DNA of 64,000 nucleotides, from NCBI RefSeq assembly GCF_003672135.1, contig NC_039514.1:9103787-9167786 (forward strand). Reading direction: 5' to 3'. Below are positions 49,532 through 59,035 of the stretch, piece after piece. The stretch is from Ooceraea biroi (taxonomy: Eukaryota > Arthropoda > Insecta > Hymenoptera > Formicidae). The position numbers and the translations under genes were made by a program. The notes under the pieces were generated by a model. It ran no database searches and had not been told where the DNA came from. It saw nothing but the letters and a program-made list of their open reading frames with translations. Each line of letters begins with the position of its first letter. Positions within the stretch are counted from its first letter, which is position 1.

Positions 49532-49810
49532 ACCCTCTCCCTCTTTCTCTCTTTCTCTCTCTTCTGCTCTTCCCTGCCGTTTTTCCTCTTCTTTTTATAT
49601 CCGATGTCTGCCGAGGGTCACACCATCGCGCTCGGCCCCATCGTCGTCGTGCGTTTCATCGCGCGCGTTTCCGCGATCGATCTCGCCGCGCGTAATCGCT
49701 CTATTTCCTCCGCGCGATCTCACCGCGACGTCTGTCAGGGCACGAAACTCCCTCTCTTGCCTCTTCTCCTTTTTCCTCTTTCTCTGTCTCTTTCTCTCTC
49801 TTTCCTGCTC
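49532..49810 (-). promoter_or_regulatory. GAGA-rich promoter-proximal region of the KChIP-like gene
   Basis: Long CT/TCTC tracts on the plus strand (about 49532-49570 and 49750-49802) read as GAGAG repeats on the gene strand. They lie 60-340 bases upstream of the start codon. GAGA motifs are common near insect promoters, but function is inferred from composition and position only. Confidence 0.4.
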
Positions 49811-50506
49811 GGAAACTGTAAAAATGTTTTCCGCGTGACACTCTCCATCGGATTGTTAAATAATGAAAATGTAAAATACATTTCGCGCGCGCGCATTTAT
49901 GTAGTAACTAGTTATTCGAAAAATTATGTAATTACAAATAACGCGCAACGTATTTTTAATAACGCAGTTTGAATCAGATGCTGCCCATTACCGAGATTAC
50001 ATCGATATTACATCGCGATCGGATAATTAGTTCTGTTGTCATAACTGAACGTGTATCAGAACACAGCAAAGTATCAGTATAAGTCGATGTACAAGTTAAT
50101 TAACGGCTGCAACCCGAATGAAAATTCACGAGAGAAAGCCTCCTGTGGAGTAAAATATTTCATCTTTATCCAAAACGCCCTCGTTTCAAAGCAAATTGCG
50201 ATGAGGAATCACGAAATATCTAACAGCGAAAGCATAACAGAAAACGTAACTTTAATTCATTTCTACGCTGGACATTGTTGCACTCATAAAGCGTATTTAC
50301 GCGCGATTCACGCTACGAAACTTTGTTTTAATCTTGCACCAAATAGTACCGTTTCAAACAGTCTTCAAAGTTATCCGCATTCGGAGAAAACAAGTTATTT
50401 CGCATTTACAGAATTATGAACTCCGCAAGCTAGTACAATATTTAAGCTCGCCGGAATAGACGATTCTTTAGACGATTCACTCGCGGCATTCGTATTTGCA
50501 ACGTAG
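49811..50506. other. Gene-free region
   Basis: No supported exon. A 122-codon frame at 50051-50419 has no recognisable motif. Confidence 0.5.
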
Positions 50507-51412
50507 AGGAGAATCCCCTATTATGAGATATGCTTCTAATATGAGATACTGGAGTTTCTGCTAAACTAGTGAGTACCATCTGTTAATTCCACCATAAACT
50601 TATTACTCTTGGTGTAAAATGTATTTAGTGAAAAATTCATTGTTCGTTATTGCGTTTAGCCCTTGTAAGAAAAGGTTTGTGAAATTGTGAACATGTCAAA
50701 GGAACTTGAGGTAAGTCTTTAAACCTTGTTTATTACATAATAAAGAAATGGTTGGCAATAAATTCAGTATGCAATGATAGAGTAGAATCGTAGTAACAGG
50801 AAAATACGCGATTTGTTGAATTGCTTAATTGTAGAGGTTAGATTTCATGATCGCGGAACCGCTAGGCGCGTGGCTCGTATAATGAGACATTCAGGGTACT
50901 CTTAATATGAGATAATTATTGCTCGAATATGAGGATTATGTAGTGTAATAAAAAGAAAGAAAATACTACTTAAGGTTAAAGAAAAGTTAATACGAATTTA
51001 TATTACGAAGTTTTGTGTATTTAATTTTTATAGAATCTGACTATGGAGGTTAGAGAAACGAGGAAGCGTCGACAGTGGAATCGTGAAGATTTGGCGAAGA
51101 CTGTGGCAGCAGTATTTTTATAAAACTATCTAATAAAGTTTTTTACTTGCAATACTGATGTATTTTGCACTTTTAACACCGATTTCTCGAGGTATCTTAT
51201 ATTAGGAGCACACTTTCTCGATCCTGCGTAAAGCTCTTTTTTCAAATGTTTTTAATTTTCAGAAAAAATAATATTTATATCAGATTTTTCATTTGACCAA
51301 CCTAAAGCTTATTAAATTCTCTTCAAGAGAACGTATTAAATTTTTAAATTCTGCCTATAGATTTCCTTACATTCGGCAAAATCGATATGGTATCTCATAA
51401 TCGGGGACCTTT
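50507..51412 (+). mobile_element. Probable deleted pogo/Tigger-like DNA transposon
   Basis: The left side has ATCCCCTATTATGAGATATG and the right side has the inverted form of GTCCCCGATTATGAGATACC, about 900 bp apart. The motif TATGAGATA and close variants recur near both ends (about 50521, 50539, 50880, 50905, 50933 on the left, and inverted at about 51191 and 51390 on the right). Inside is a short fragment resembling the pipsqueak-type helix-turn-helix at the N terminus of pogo-like transposases. The catalytic region is missing. The exact ends are not fixed. Confidence 0.6.
51043..51123 (+). pseudogene. Fragment of a pogo-like transposase N terminus
   Basis: The ATG at 51043 opens METRKRR-type sequence: MEVRETRKRRQWNREDLAK, then TVAAVFL and a stop. 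The basic string followed by QWxxEDLAxAVxAV is the start of the pipsqueak helix-turn-helix found in Tigger/pogo transposases. Everything after it is absent. A possible earlier exon, ATGTCAAAGGAACTTGAG followed by GTAAGT, lies at 50694. Confidence 0.6.
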
Positions 51413-52895
51413 CTCTATTGGCTTGTAACATATATTCGTCCCAATATATTGTAACATATCTTCGCGTTTTAAGTGCTTTTAATAACAAATACAATCCAAC
51501 ACATTTGCAACACGGTCGTAGCGTAACATCGAATGACATCCTGCTTGGCGCAAGTCTCGCACATGAAAGATATTATCGGGGCATAAAGCGAACTCGCGAG
51601 GGTGGACGCGAGGGTGAGTCTGCTAAACGCGGCTCCGAGTGCTTCGTCGCGGTTCCTAGGACGAACTCTCGGGGATGAATTCGTCCGACGCGGACGGTGG
51701 CGTGCACACGCGCTATTAATCACCAATTGCGAAACACGAACATAGCGAAGCTATGCGTTTTGAAATGTGGATTTCGAGGTCGCTCTTTGCGAATATCGTA
51801 AAAATATCTCCCTCCGTGAGAGGGACGAGTGGTACTCGCATAAAAATCAATGACTTGGAATTCGCGAAAGAACTATCGTGCCAAAAACTACGAGATTAAT
51901 TCGCGCGCTGCGGTCGCTCGGGATTTATTGATAAATCATGATTATAAAAGCATCGTTGTTATCGATTTGCGGAAAGCGGAGTAATGAGACTTGATAATAT
52001 GTGGCTTATTAAAATTCTCTCTCTTCTCTCTTTGCTTAAAAGATTAAGAAAGAGCCACGAATGTAACGATAAAGGGAGATTCGTATCACGCAGAGGACAC
52101 ACATGCAGGATTAATAATGATCCAATTATTACGGTTTTACGCGGAAAATGTTAAAGATTAATGTTAAAATATTTATATCGCGTCTGTTGCGTAAATATAA
52201 TAATGTGATACGGGGTCAACAGGAATATTTTCTTTTGCAAGGCGTATAAATAAGCTCACCGTCGGATCTTCTGTGCTTAACGGCGCGCGAGGGATTACAA
52301 TGCTCAGTTATCTGAATAAATATATTTCAGAAAAATGTTTAAAAAATGTCAAAGCGTCTTGCATCAGAAGTAATGTCTTTAGCATTTGCGACTTTCTGAG
52401 TTTCTGAGCTTTCTGTCACACGACTATTATCTCAGAGTACTCGACAGCATCGTTCAGCCCTATATTTTATTAGATTTTAGTTGACTAATAATCAGACCAA
52501 TAATCACTGAGATTTGCAATATCATTATAAAGAAATCTCATATTCATGCGACGATCGCTTTCACCGAGATATTACGCAAATGGGAGTCTCGTTAAAATGC
52601 CTCAACATTTTTTACTAAAAAATTGAAGGCAAAATGATGAATAATTAACGTTGCCGATTTTTCATTTCGGTAACGAATACAACAGCTTAGTAATTGAATA
52701 TGTATTTTATATGCGCGCTTGTACATGTATAAATCTTCCATCAAAAATGAAATTAGACCAAAAATGCAGATGATATGGAATTTTTTGCAGCATTGTATGA
52801 AATATCAAGCAATCGTGCTGCTTCTCTTTAACTCTTGGCGCGTCCGCGATCGAGATCGGCGCTCGGTCATCTTTATCGTTAATTGCACGTTAATG
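51413..52895. other. Gene-free region
   Basis: AT-rich sequence with no supported exon, ending at the TTAA-flanked repeat. Confidence 0.5.
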
Positions 52896-53609
52896 TTAAG
52901 GGGGGAGCCTGCTTTAGAACGTTGAAAATAAGGTATAATTTACGAATTTTTTGGAGAAACTATACAGCGGATTATTATAAAACTTTGATGCATTTATTAG
53001 TACATGTTTAAAGATAAAAAAAATTATTTTTGATTTGAATATATCGCCTTAGAGGTCGTCCTGGAGGCATCTTAGTGCAGCCGGCATTGTAAATTCGTGA
53101 GCATTCTCCTGCCTCCAAATTTCATCCAAACTGAAAAATTGAAATATTTTTCTCGTTATTTATGAATTCCCATCGTCGATGAACCTTTAATATTCATAAA
53201 AACATTAAGTTAAACAATTATTTTTGCATGAAAAAGTTCAAAAACTTTGCCTAAAAATCTACTTTTGTGTTCTAAAGCTCCACCATTTTGGCACTTTTCA
53301 ACTTTTTCTTTCTCTCTTGGTTCAATCGACGATGGGAATTCATAAATAACGAGAAGATATTTCAATTTTTCAGTTTAGACGAAATTTGGAGGCAGGAGAA
53401 TGCTCACCAATTTGCAATGCCGGCGACGCGGCTGCACTAAGATTTCTCCAGGACGACCTCTACAAGCGATATATTCAAATCAAAAATAATTTTTTTATCT
53501 TTAAACATGTACTAATAAATGCATCAAAGTTTTATAATGATCCGCTGTATAGTTTCTCCAAAAAAATTCGTAAATTATCCCTTATTTTCAACGTTCAAGG
53601 AGCAGGTTT
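52896..53609. mobile_element. Palindromic TTAA-flanked MITE, copy 1, cut by the gap
   Basis: It starts TTAAGGGGGGAGCCTGCTTT. The first half is repeated in inverted order in the second half (arms of about 330 bp), and the element runs into the gap within about 15 bases of its expected end. There is no coding capacity. The TTAA flank suggests piggyBac-type insertion, but the terminal bases are not the usual piggyBac ones, so the family is unsure. Copy 2 lies at 57252 in the opposite orientation. Confidence 0.85.
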
Positions 53610-53709
53610 NNNNNNNNNNNNNNNNNNNNNNNNNNNNNNNNNNNNNNNNNNNNNNNNNNNNNNNNNNNNNNNNNNNNNNNNNNNNNNNNNNNNNNNNNNN
53701 NNNNNNNNN
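53610..53709. other. Assembly gap, 100 N
   Basis: Exactly 100 unknown bases between the MITE and an aldo-keto reductase exon. Confidence 0.99.
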
Positions 53710-54102
53710 CAACAAAATCAGCGTAACAGCGTATTTGCCTCTGGGTACGCGTGGATATGTGAAGCAAGTCGGAATGACAGAGACCATACCTAATATGTTG
53801 GAAAATCCCACCGTGTTAGAAATGGCAAAAGCATACAATAAGACTCCTGCTCAAATACTGCTCAAATTTATCGTCCAAAGGGGCATAATAGCCCATACCG
53901 AAAAGCACAAATCCTAAGAGAATTCAAGAGAACATACAATTATTTGATTGGGATATGGAAGTAAGGATATGGAGAAGTTAAGAGCTCTTGACATGGGAGA
54001 ATCAGCGCGCATATGTGATTTCAGTTTTCATGAAGGGCATTACAGAGCATCCAGAGTTTCCTTTCTAATGTTATGCATTAATCTCTCATCTCTCATGTTT
54101 AT
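53710..54102 (+). pseudogene. Aldo-keto reductase C-terminal exon, plus strand, three 1-bp indels
   Basis: Directly after the gap the plus strand reads NKISVTAYLPLGTRGYVKQV and later NKTPAQILLKFIVQRGIIA, the C-terminal part of an aldo-keto reductase barrel. One extra C in a CCC run then breaks the frame. One missing A near 53964 and one extra G in GGG near 54031 shift it again. Between these points the other frames carry the expected family sequence (DMEKLRALDMGESARICDFS and a normal C-terminal end). All three indels are in homopolymers, so this may be an intact exon with uncorrected sequence errors rather than a true pseudogene. It points opposite to the AKR exons at 54696-56572, which lack exactly this exon. 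Confidence 0.85.
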
Positions 54103-54423
54103 GTTATTTTATGCTTCTTATGTTATGTAATGTAAAAAACTGTTATCTTATGTAGAAAATGTTATCACGTTAAATTTTACAGTAATTAATGTTTCAATGC
54201 CTTTTACTCTTATAGAGATTTTTGAACGTGTTGAAATATTTGTTGCACATCGTGTAAACGCATATATTGTACTTACTGTATAATAAATAGAAGATATTAA
54301 TAATTAATAATCAATATTTAATTCAGAAAAATCATGGTTATAAAATAATACAAGTAAGTACCATGTAACCGAATTTAATAAAGTAAATTGCAATTGACTT
54401 CTTGTAAAAATTACTGTTTACAC

Positions 54424-54580
54424 TAGATATTAATTTTCAAAAGCGAAGGATAATCGCATACAATGTTGACCATTTTCTATTAATAATTTCACCTAAATTG
54501 ATTGCACGGAATAATTTGTTATAGAAAATGGTCAACATTGTATGCGATTAATAACCCTCCTCGCTTCTTGAAAAATTATT
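54424..54580. repeat. Short inverted repeat (palindrome)
   Basis: The string around AATCGCATACAATGTTGACC at 54449 recurs inverted at 54521-54550, with a ~40-base centre. Weaker similarity extends about 25 bases further out. It lies between the two oppositely oriented parts of the aldo-keto reductase. Confidence 0.85.
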
Positions 54581-54695
54581 TGTTGTCCCGGCAAAATTTC
54601 ACCTACGAGGAATGTCAGTATATTAGAAATTTTATATTTATAAAACTAAACCTCCGAATCGAGAGAGAGAGAGAGACAGGAAAAATCAAATTTAC

Positions 54696-56572
54696 CAATT
54701 CCTTCTGCTGGAAATACAGGTGCGATTCAATCTGCAAGTTTGAGATCGCCAGCTCAGCGTTAGCCAAGATACGTTTTATTTGAGTCACGTTAAAATTGGA
54801 CAGTCCGATCGCTCTTGTACGTCCCTCCTGAACCTGTTGTTCCATCATCGACCATACTTTCAAGTGATCCGTGTTTACGTCCATTCTTATTTCGCCTTTT
54901 TCATTACGAGGATGCAAATCATCCCCAGCTTCTTCAAACGCAAACGGAGTATGCACCAGGTATAGATCCAGATAACTCAGTTGCAAATTATGGAGCGATC
55001 TCATAATCCACTTTTTTATGTCTCCAGGTCTGTTACCACTGGGAGGTACCTAGTTACATACGTCGTGTATACAGGGTGTCCCGGGTTTTAACCGACAAAC
55101 TGCGGGAGCATATTCTACTAGTGGAAATAAGAAAAAACTCTTATATCGAGTTTGCTTAGAAATGCTTTATTACAAAGTTATAAACCAATATTGAAAAGAA
55201 ATATCAGATAAGTAACAACGGAACATAGTGTAGAATTTGGAAGGTCCAAGATGTTTATGTTACGTGTATTCACATGTATTCATGTTCACTATGTTGAAAC
55301 GATTCAGTATGATTGTTACTTTCACAAGAGTAGCCGTTAGATTTCAATCGTCGTGTCAACTAGCGATTACTATCAGAATGCCAAAAGTGTTTTCAAATGA
55401 GGAATACACCGATATTCATTTCGTGTACGGATTCTGTGACGGAAATGCACGAGCTGCCGTACGAGAGTATCAACGTAGATTTCCTAACAGGAGAGTACCA
55501 GATAGATTTAAAGCAACGAATTACTAATTCAGTTACTGAGATGCAACAAAATTTTCGGGAATGTCGTACCGTAACAAATTCTGTACTACGTCGATGTCTA
55601 GCTCGTATCGATGTGCAAGGACAACATTTTGAAACGCGTCACTAAATCATTGCGTAGATAATTTTTATTTTTGTGAAAAACTCCGTTGTTACTTATCTGA
55701 TATTTCTTTTCAATATTGGTTTATAACTTTGTAATAAAGCATTTCTAAGCAAACTCGATATAAGAATTTTTTCTTATTTCCACTAGTAGAATATGCTCCC
55801 GCAGTTTGTCGGTTAAAACCCGGGACACCCTGTATAATAAATATATACATATACACAGGATGTTTTAGAAAAGAAATTACAGACTTTGAAGGATAGTGGT
55901 ATGGACCAAAATAAGAAAACAAGTCTTAATAAACTCGGGTCCTAAAACCAATTTTTAAAAAATTATGTCTCAATTTTGTATTTGTTTTTGTATTTTGTAG
56001 ATATTTGTCAGTGTTTTTGCTCCTCGAGCATTAGATCGTGGAAGAGTTCATATTATTTGGCCCATTTTATATATATATATATCTCAATTTATTATATATA
56101 TCTCAAAGTTTGTAACCCTTTTTCTAAACCATTCTCTTTCCCTGTGTGTATGTGTGGACGCGCGCGCGTACGCACACATGCACTTGGTGTTTCTCGGTAT
56201 TTCTTTATGGTATTTAGAGATGTGGCGGAGCTTGCGTTACGTACCTTCGTTACGATGAACAGATCCGATCGCTCGATTTTACCAGAATCCAACCATTTCT
56301 TCAGAACATTGCCAATAATGCTCTCGTTTTCATAGACCGTTGCTGTATCTATGTGCCTGTATCCGGCTTCCAGAGCCGCGTCCAGAGCTGCTTCTAATTC
56401 CTCTCCACTTGCCTTTTATCATATACATATTACATTATGAATCTATATCGTTACTCCTTTTTCTGTTTGAATTACAACATGAATTGCTCCCTGAACTTAC
56501 TTGCCAAGTTCCAAATCCCAGAATGGGCATTGTTTGCCCTGTCGGCAGAAGCACGCTTGAATTCGACGCCAT
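54696..56572 (-). CDS. Aldo-keto reductase, exons 1-3 (3' end missing)
   Basis: Minus-strand exons: 56572-56501 (24 codons, [20 protein letters not shown] to GTWQ), 56412-56245 (56 codons) and 55049-54696 (118 codons). All are phase 0 with GT donors (GTAAGT, GTACGT, GTAAAT) and AG acceptors. The family's catalytic tetrad is present by my numbering: Asp46 and Tyr51 in HIDTATVY, Lys80 in FIVTK and His113 in [15 protein letters not shown] and the segment to YFQQKEL are also standard. It should be a cytosolic NAD(P)H-dependent carbonyl reductase with unknown substrate. The C-terminal exon is not found downstream on this strand. The matching exon lies inverted at 53710. Intron 2 contains a transposon ending 20 bases before the acceptor. 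Confidence 0.88.
55070..55834 (+). mobile_element. Internally deleted Tc1/mariner-like element with long inverted ends
   Basis: Ends TACAGGGTGTCCCGGGTTTT and ...GGGTTTTAACC-type complement closing with ACACCCTGTA match in inverted order for about 140 bp per side, with TA at both edges. The 765-bp element keeps only pieces of a transposase. It lies in intron 2 of the aldo-keto reductase. Confidence 0.9.
55378..55644 (+). pseudogene. Transposase remnant, DNA-binding domain only
   Basis: [20 protein letters not shown] followed by [20 protein letters not shown] is a DUF4817-type helix-turn-helix start of an insect Tc1/mariner-like transposase. After about 48 codons the sequence jumps to a C-terminal tail ([18 protein letters not shown], ending [10 protein letters not shown]). 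The whole catalytic core is deleted. Confidence 0.8.
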
Positions 56573-57251
56573 ATTCAATGCACGCTGAGAGAATGCCGAA
56601 ACAAGACTGGGGAGATCATCGTAAAGCGGTGCTGAAAGTACCCTTCACCCCACTACTATATTCTTTAAAACCTTCGCTTACGGTCATTCTATCTTTCTAT
56701 AATCATTCAAGCACAACGTGGCACACTTCTACTGCAGGTGTTCAATATATTTCATCTGCAAATATCTCATTCGCTACAGTTGTCTACAATAAATATTGTT
56801 ACGTTCAAGGAAAAGAGAGCCACGTGAATTTCATTCTGTGAATTGAGAAATGTGAAATGAGACTTGACCTCATTATTAAGAAATCTGAGAGATAAGATCA
56901 CAAGCGAGATGCGATCTAATTTTTATCTTATCTAAAACAAACTAAAGGCACGAAAGTGAATTGAAGTTAAAATAATTAAAATTAAGAGCAATTACAATTA
57001 ACATCACATAAAATGCTACTGCTTTTATTTCTGATTTATTTGTTCGCGAAAGCAAATTATTTGTGGAGTGCAAATGATAATTGTAACGAACAATTTGTAA
57101 ATCGTGAACGGAAATCACGATTATAATGTTCTTTCACGCATTAATCGCGCGACAAGCTATTAAAATTAATATCTTATCAATAAGCATATTGCGTTTCCGC
57201 TTCTTATTATTGATATAAGACTGTGTAGTGAGAAATCCAAATCCGAAAGGA
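56573..57251. other. Intergenic, aldo-keto reductase upstream region
   Basis: AT-rich sequence between the AKR start codon (minus strand) and the MITE. A frame on the plus strand to 56841 has no motif. Confidence 0.5.
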
Positions 57252-57977
57252 TTAAGGGGGGAGCCTGCTTTAGAACGCTGAAAATAAGGTATATTTTACG
57301 AATTTTTTTGGAGAAACTATACAGCGGATCATTATAAAACTTTGATGCATTTATTAGTACATGTTTAAAGATAAAAAAAATTATTTTTTGATTTGAATAT
57401 ATCGCTTGTAGAGGTCGTCCTGGAGAAATCTTAGTGCAGCCGCGTCGCCGGCATTGCAAATTGGTGAGCATTCTCCTGCCTCCAAATTTCGTCTAAACTG
57501 AAAAATTGAAATATCTTCTCGTTATTTATGAATTCCCATCGTCGATGAACCAAAGAGAGAAGAAAAAAGTTGAAAAGTGCCAAAATGGTGGAGCTTAGAA
57601 CACAAAAGTACGATTTTTAGGCAAAGTTTTTGAACTTTTTCATGCAAAAATAATTGTTTAACTTAATGTTTTTATGAATATTAAAGGTTCATCGACGATG
57701 GGAATTCATAAATAAGAAGAAAATATTTCAATTTTTCAGTTTGGATGAAATTTGGAGGCAGGAGAATGCTCACGAATTTACAATGCCGGCTGCACTAAGA
57801 TGCCTCCAGGACGACCTCTACAGGCGATATATTCAAATCAAAAAATAATTTTTTTTATCTTTAAACATGTACTAATAAATGCATCAAAGTTTTATAATGA
57901 TCCGCTGTATAGTTTCTCCAAAAAAATTCGTAAAATTATACCTTATTTTCAACGTTCTAAAGCAGCTCCCCCCTTAA
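57252..57977. mobile_element. Palindromic TTAA-flanked MITE, copy 2, complete
   Basis: TTAAGGGGGGAGCCTGCTTT at the left and ...AGCAGCTCCCCCCTTAA at the right. The arms are inverted copies of each other for about 330 bp and the centre is near 57600. It is in the opposite orientation to copy 1 at 52896: its left arm matches copy 1's right arm, including the extra GCGACGCGG-type insertion. It ends 57 bases before the ARV1 start codon. Confidence 0.9.
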
Positions 57978-58033
57978 GTCCATTCATACATTCATTATTC
58001 ATTATTATTTCAGATCATATTAGTTTATCTCAA

Positions 58034-58994
58034 ATGTATGTTTGCATAAACTGCGGGGCTGAATGTAGCGAGCTTTTCCGAAGATACTGTCCCAGCGTTC
58101 TTAAGATATTGAAATGTGTAAGTAAAACACACCCTTACGTCGTGCGCTGTTGCATGCGATGGTTTTAAAATGCATAATGCATTTTAAATGCATTTTAGGA
58201 GAGGTGCGGTTTAACGGCTGACAAGTACATCGAATACGATCCAGTGGTAGTTTTCGTAGATCTCGTGCTCATAGAGAAACCGGCTTACAGGCATCTCTTG
58301 TACAACAGCAATTTCAAGGCATATTGGAAGCTAGGGATAATACTATGGTTGGCCGAATCCATGAGGGCCTGGTCTTCCTGCAGCATGAGCGACACGGGAT
58401 CGATCGCATTGGGGGCGAATCTGGTCTACGACGATACGCTGCAGGGCCGCTGCAACTTTTACAGTTTGCTGATACACACGGCGCTCGCCTTCGCGGCATT
58501 CGTTTTAACAGTTATTGCGACGACTGAATTAAGGTGGTTCGCCGTTGGTGGAAGACCATTCAAGTACAGCCTGAAGGATTTGACTCGCGCTCTAATTGTC
58601 GGTGGCTGCGGTAAATTACTGGGATTGCTCGGGATAGCGTGGCGGCACATAGCTTCGGGTCCATGTTACCTTCTCATCCAAGGTTACACCGTTTTATGTC
58701 TGTTAATGGCGTACTCGGGTAAGAGTCTATCGAAAAAAACAGACTTACATAAGACGTTCACAGCTTTATTGCAACTTTAAAATCCACTTTTTGTTTATAT
58801 ATATATATATATAATTTATCTCTCCCAGCTACTTAATAATAAGACGTACATCTTGACTTTTTATTGCAGTCGTCTGCAAAAGTGGAAAGGGAGGCTCGTT
58901 GATTGGATTAATTGCTGGATTTCTGCTGTACGGTTACATATGTACTTCTGCGTCTACATTGCACCTAGTTATTTCCAATGTCACGTTAACGTGA
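58034..58994 (+). CDS. Arv1: ARV1 homologue, ER lipid homeostasis protein
   Basis: Exons 58034-58117, 58199-58718 and 58870-58994 give 242 residues. The start MYVCINCGAECSELF and the exon 1/2 junction KC|ERCGLTADKYIEYD form the ARV1 homology domain, with its zinc-binding pairs Cys4/Cys7 and Cys28/Cys31. Then comes VDLVLIEKPAYRHLLYN, the usual ARV1 signature, and several hydrophobic spans (LLIHTALAFAAFVLTVIATT, and a C-terminal LIGLIAGFLLYGYICTSA). ARV1 is an endoplasmic reticulum membrane protein needed for sterol distribution and GPI-anchor intermediates. Splice sites are canonical (GTAAGT, TTTTAG, GTAAGA, TTGCAG) and phases agree (0, 1). A MITE ends 57 bases upstream. The stop is 41 bases from the WDR37 stop on the other strand. 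Confidence 0.93.
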
Positions 58995-59035
58995 GGCGCG
59001 GCCTGGTAATAACGCCACGCTGTTCCCGACACTGT

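Noticed and set aside
49470..49532. N-terminal extension of the KChIP-like frame upstream of 49469
   Set aside because: The frame is open, but its upstream limit begins at TTG and contains no earlier ATG. The ATG at 49469 gives a normal start.
58700..58780. ARV1 ending at the stop at 58780 in the longer continuous frame
   Set aside because: A GTAAGA donor at 58719 and a TTGCAG acceptor at 58869 join in phase to a hydrophobic C-terminal exon that fits the family, so the read-through end is intron.
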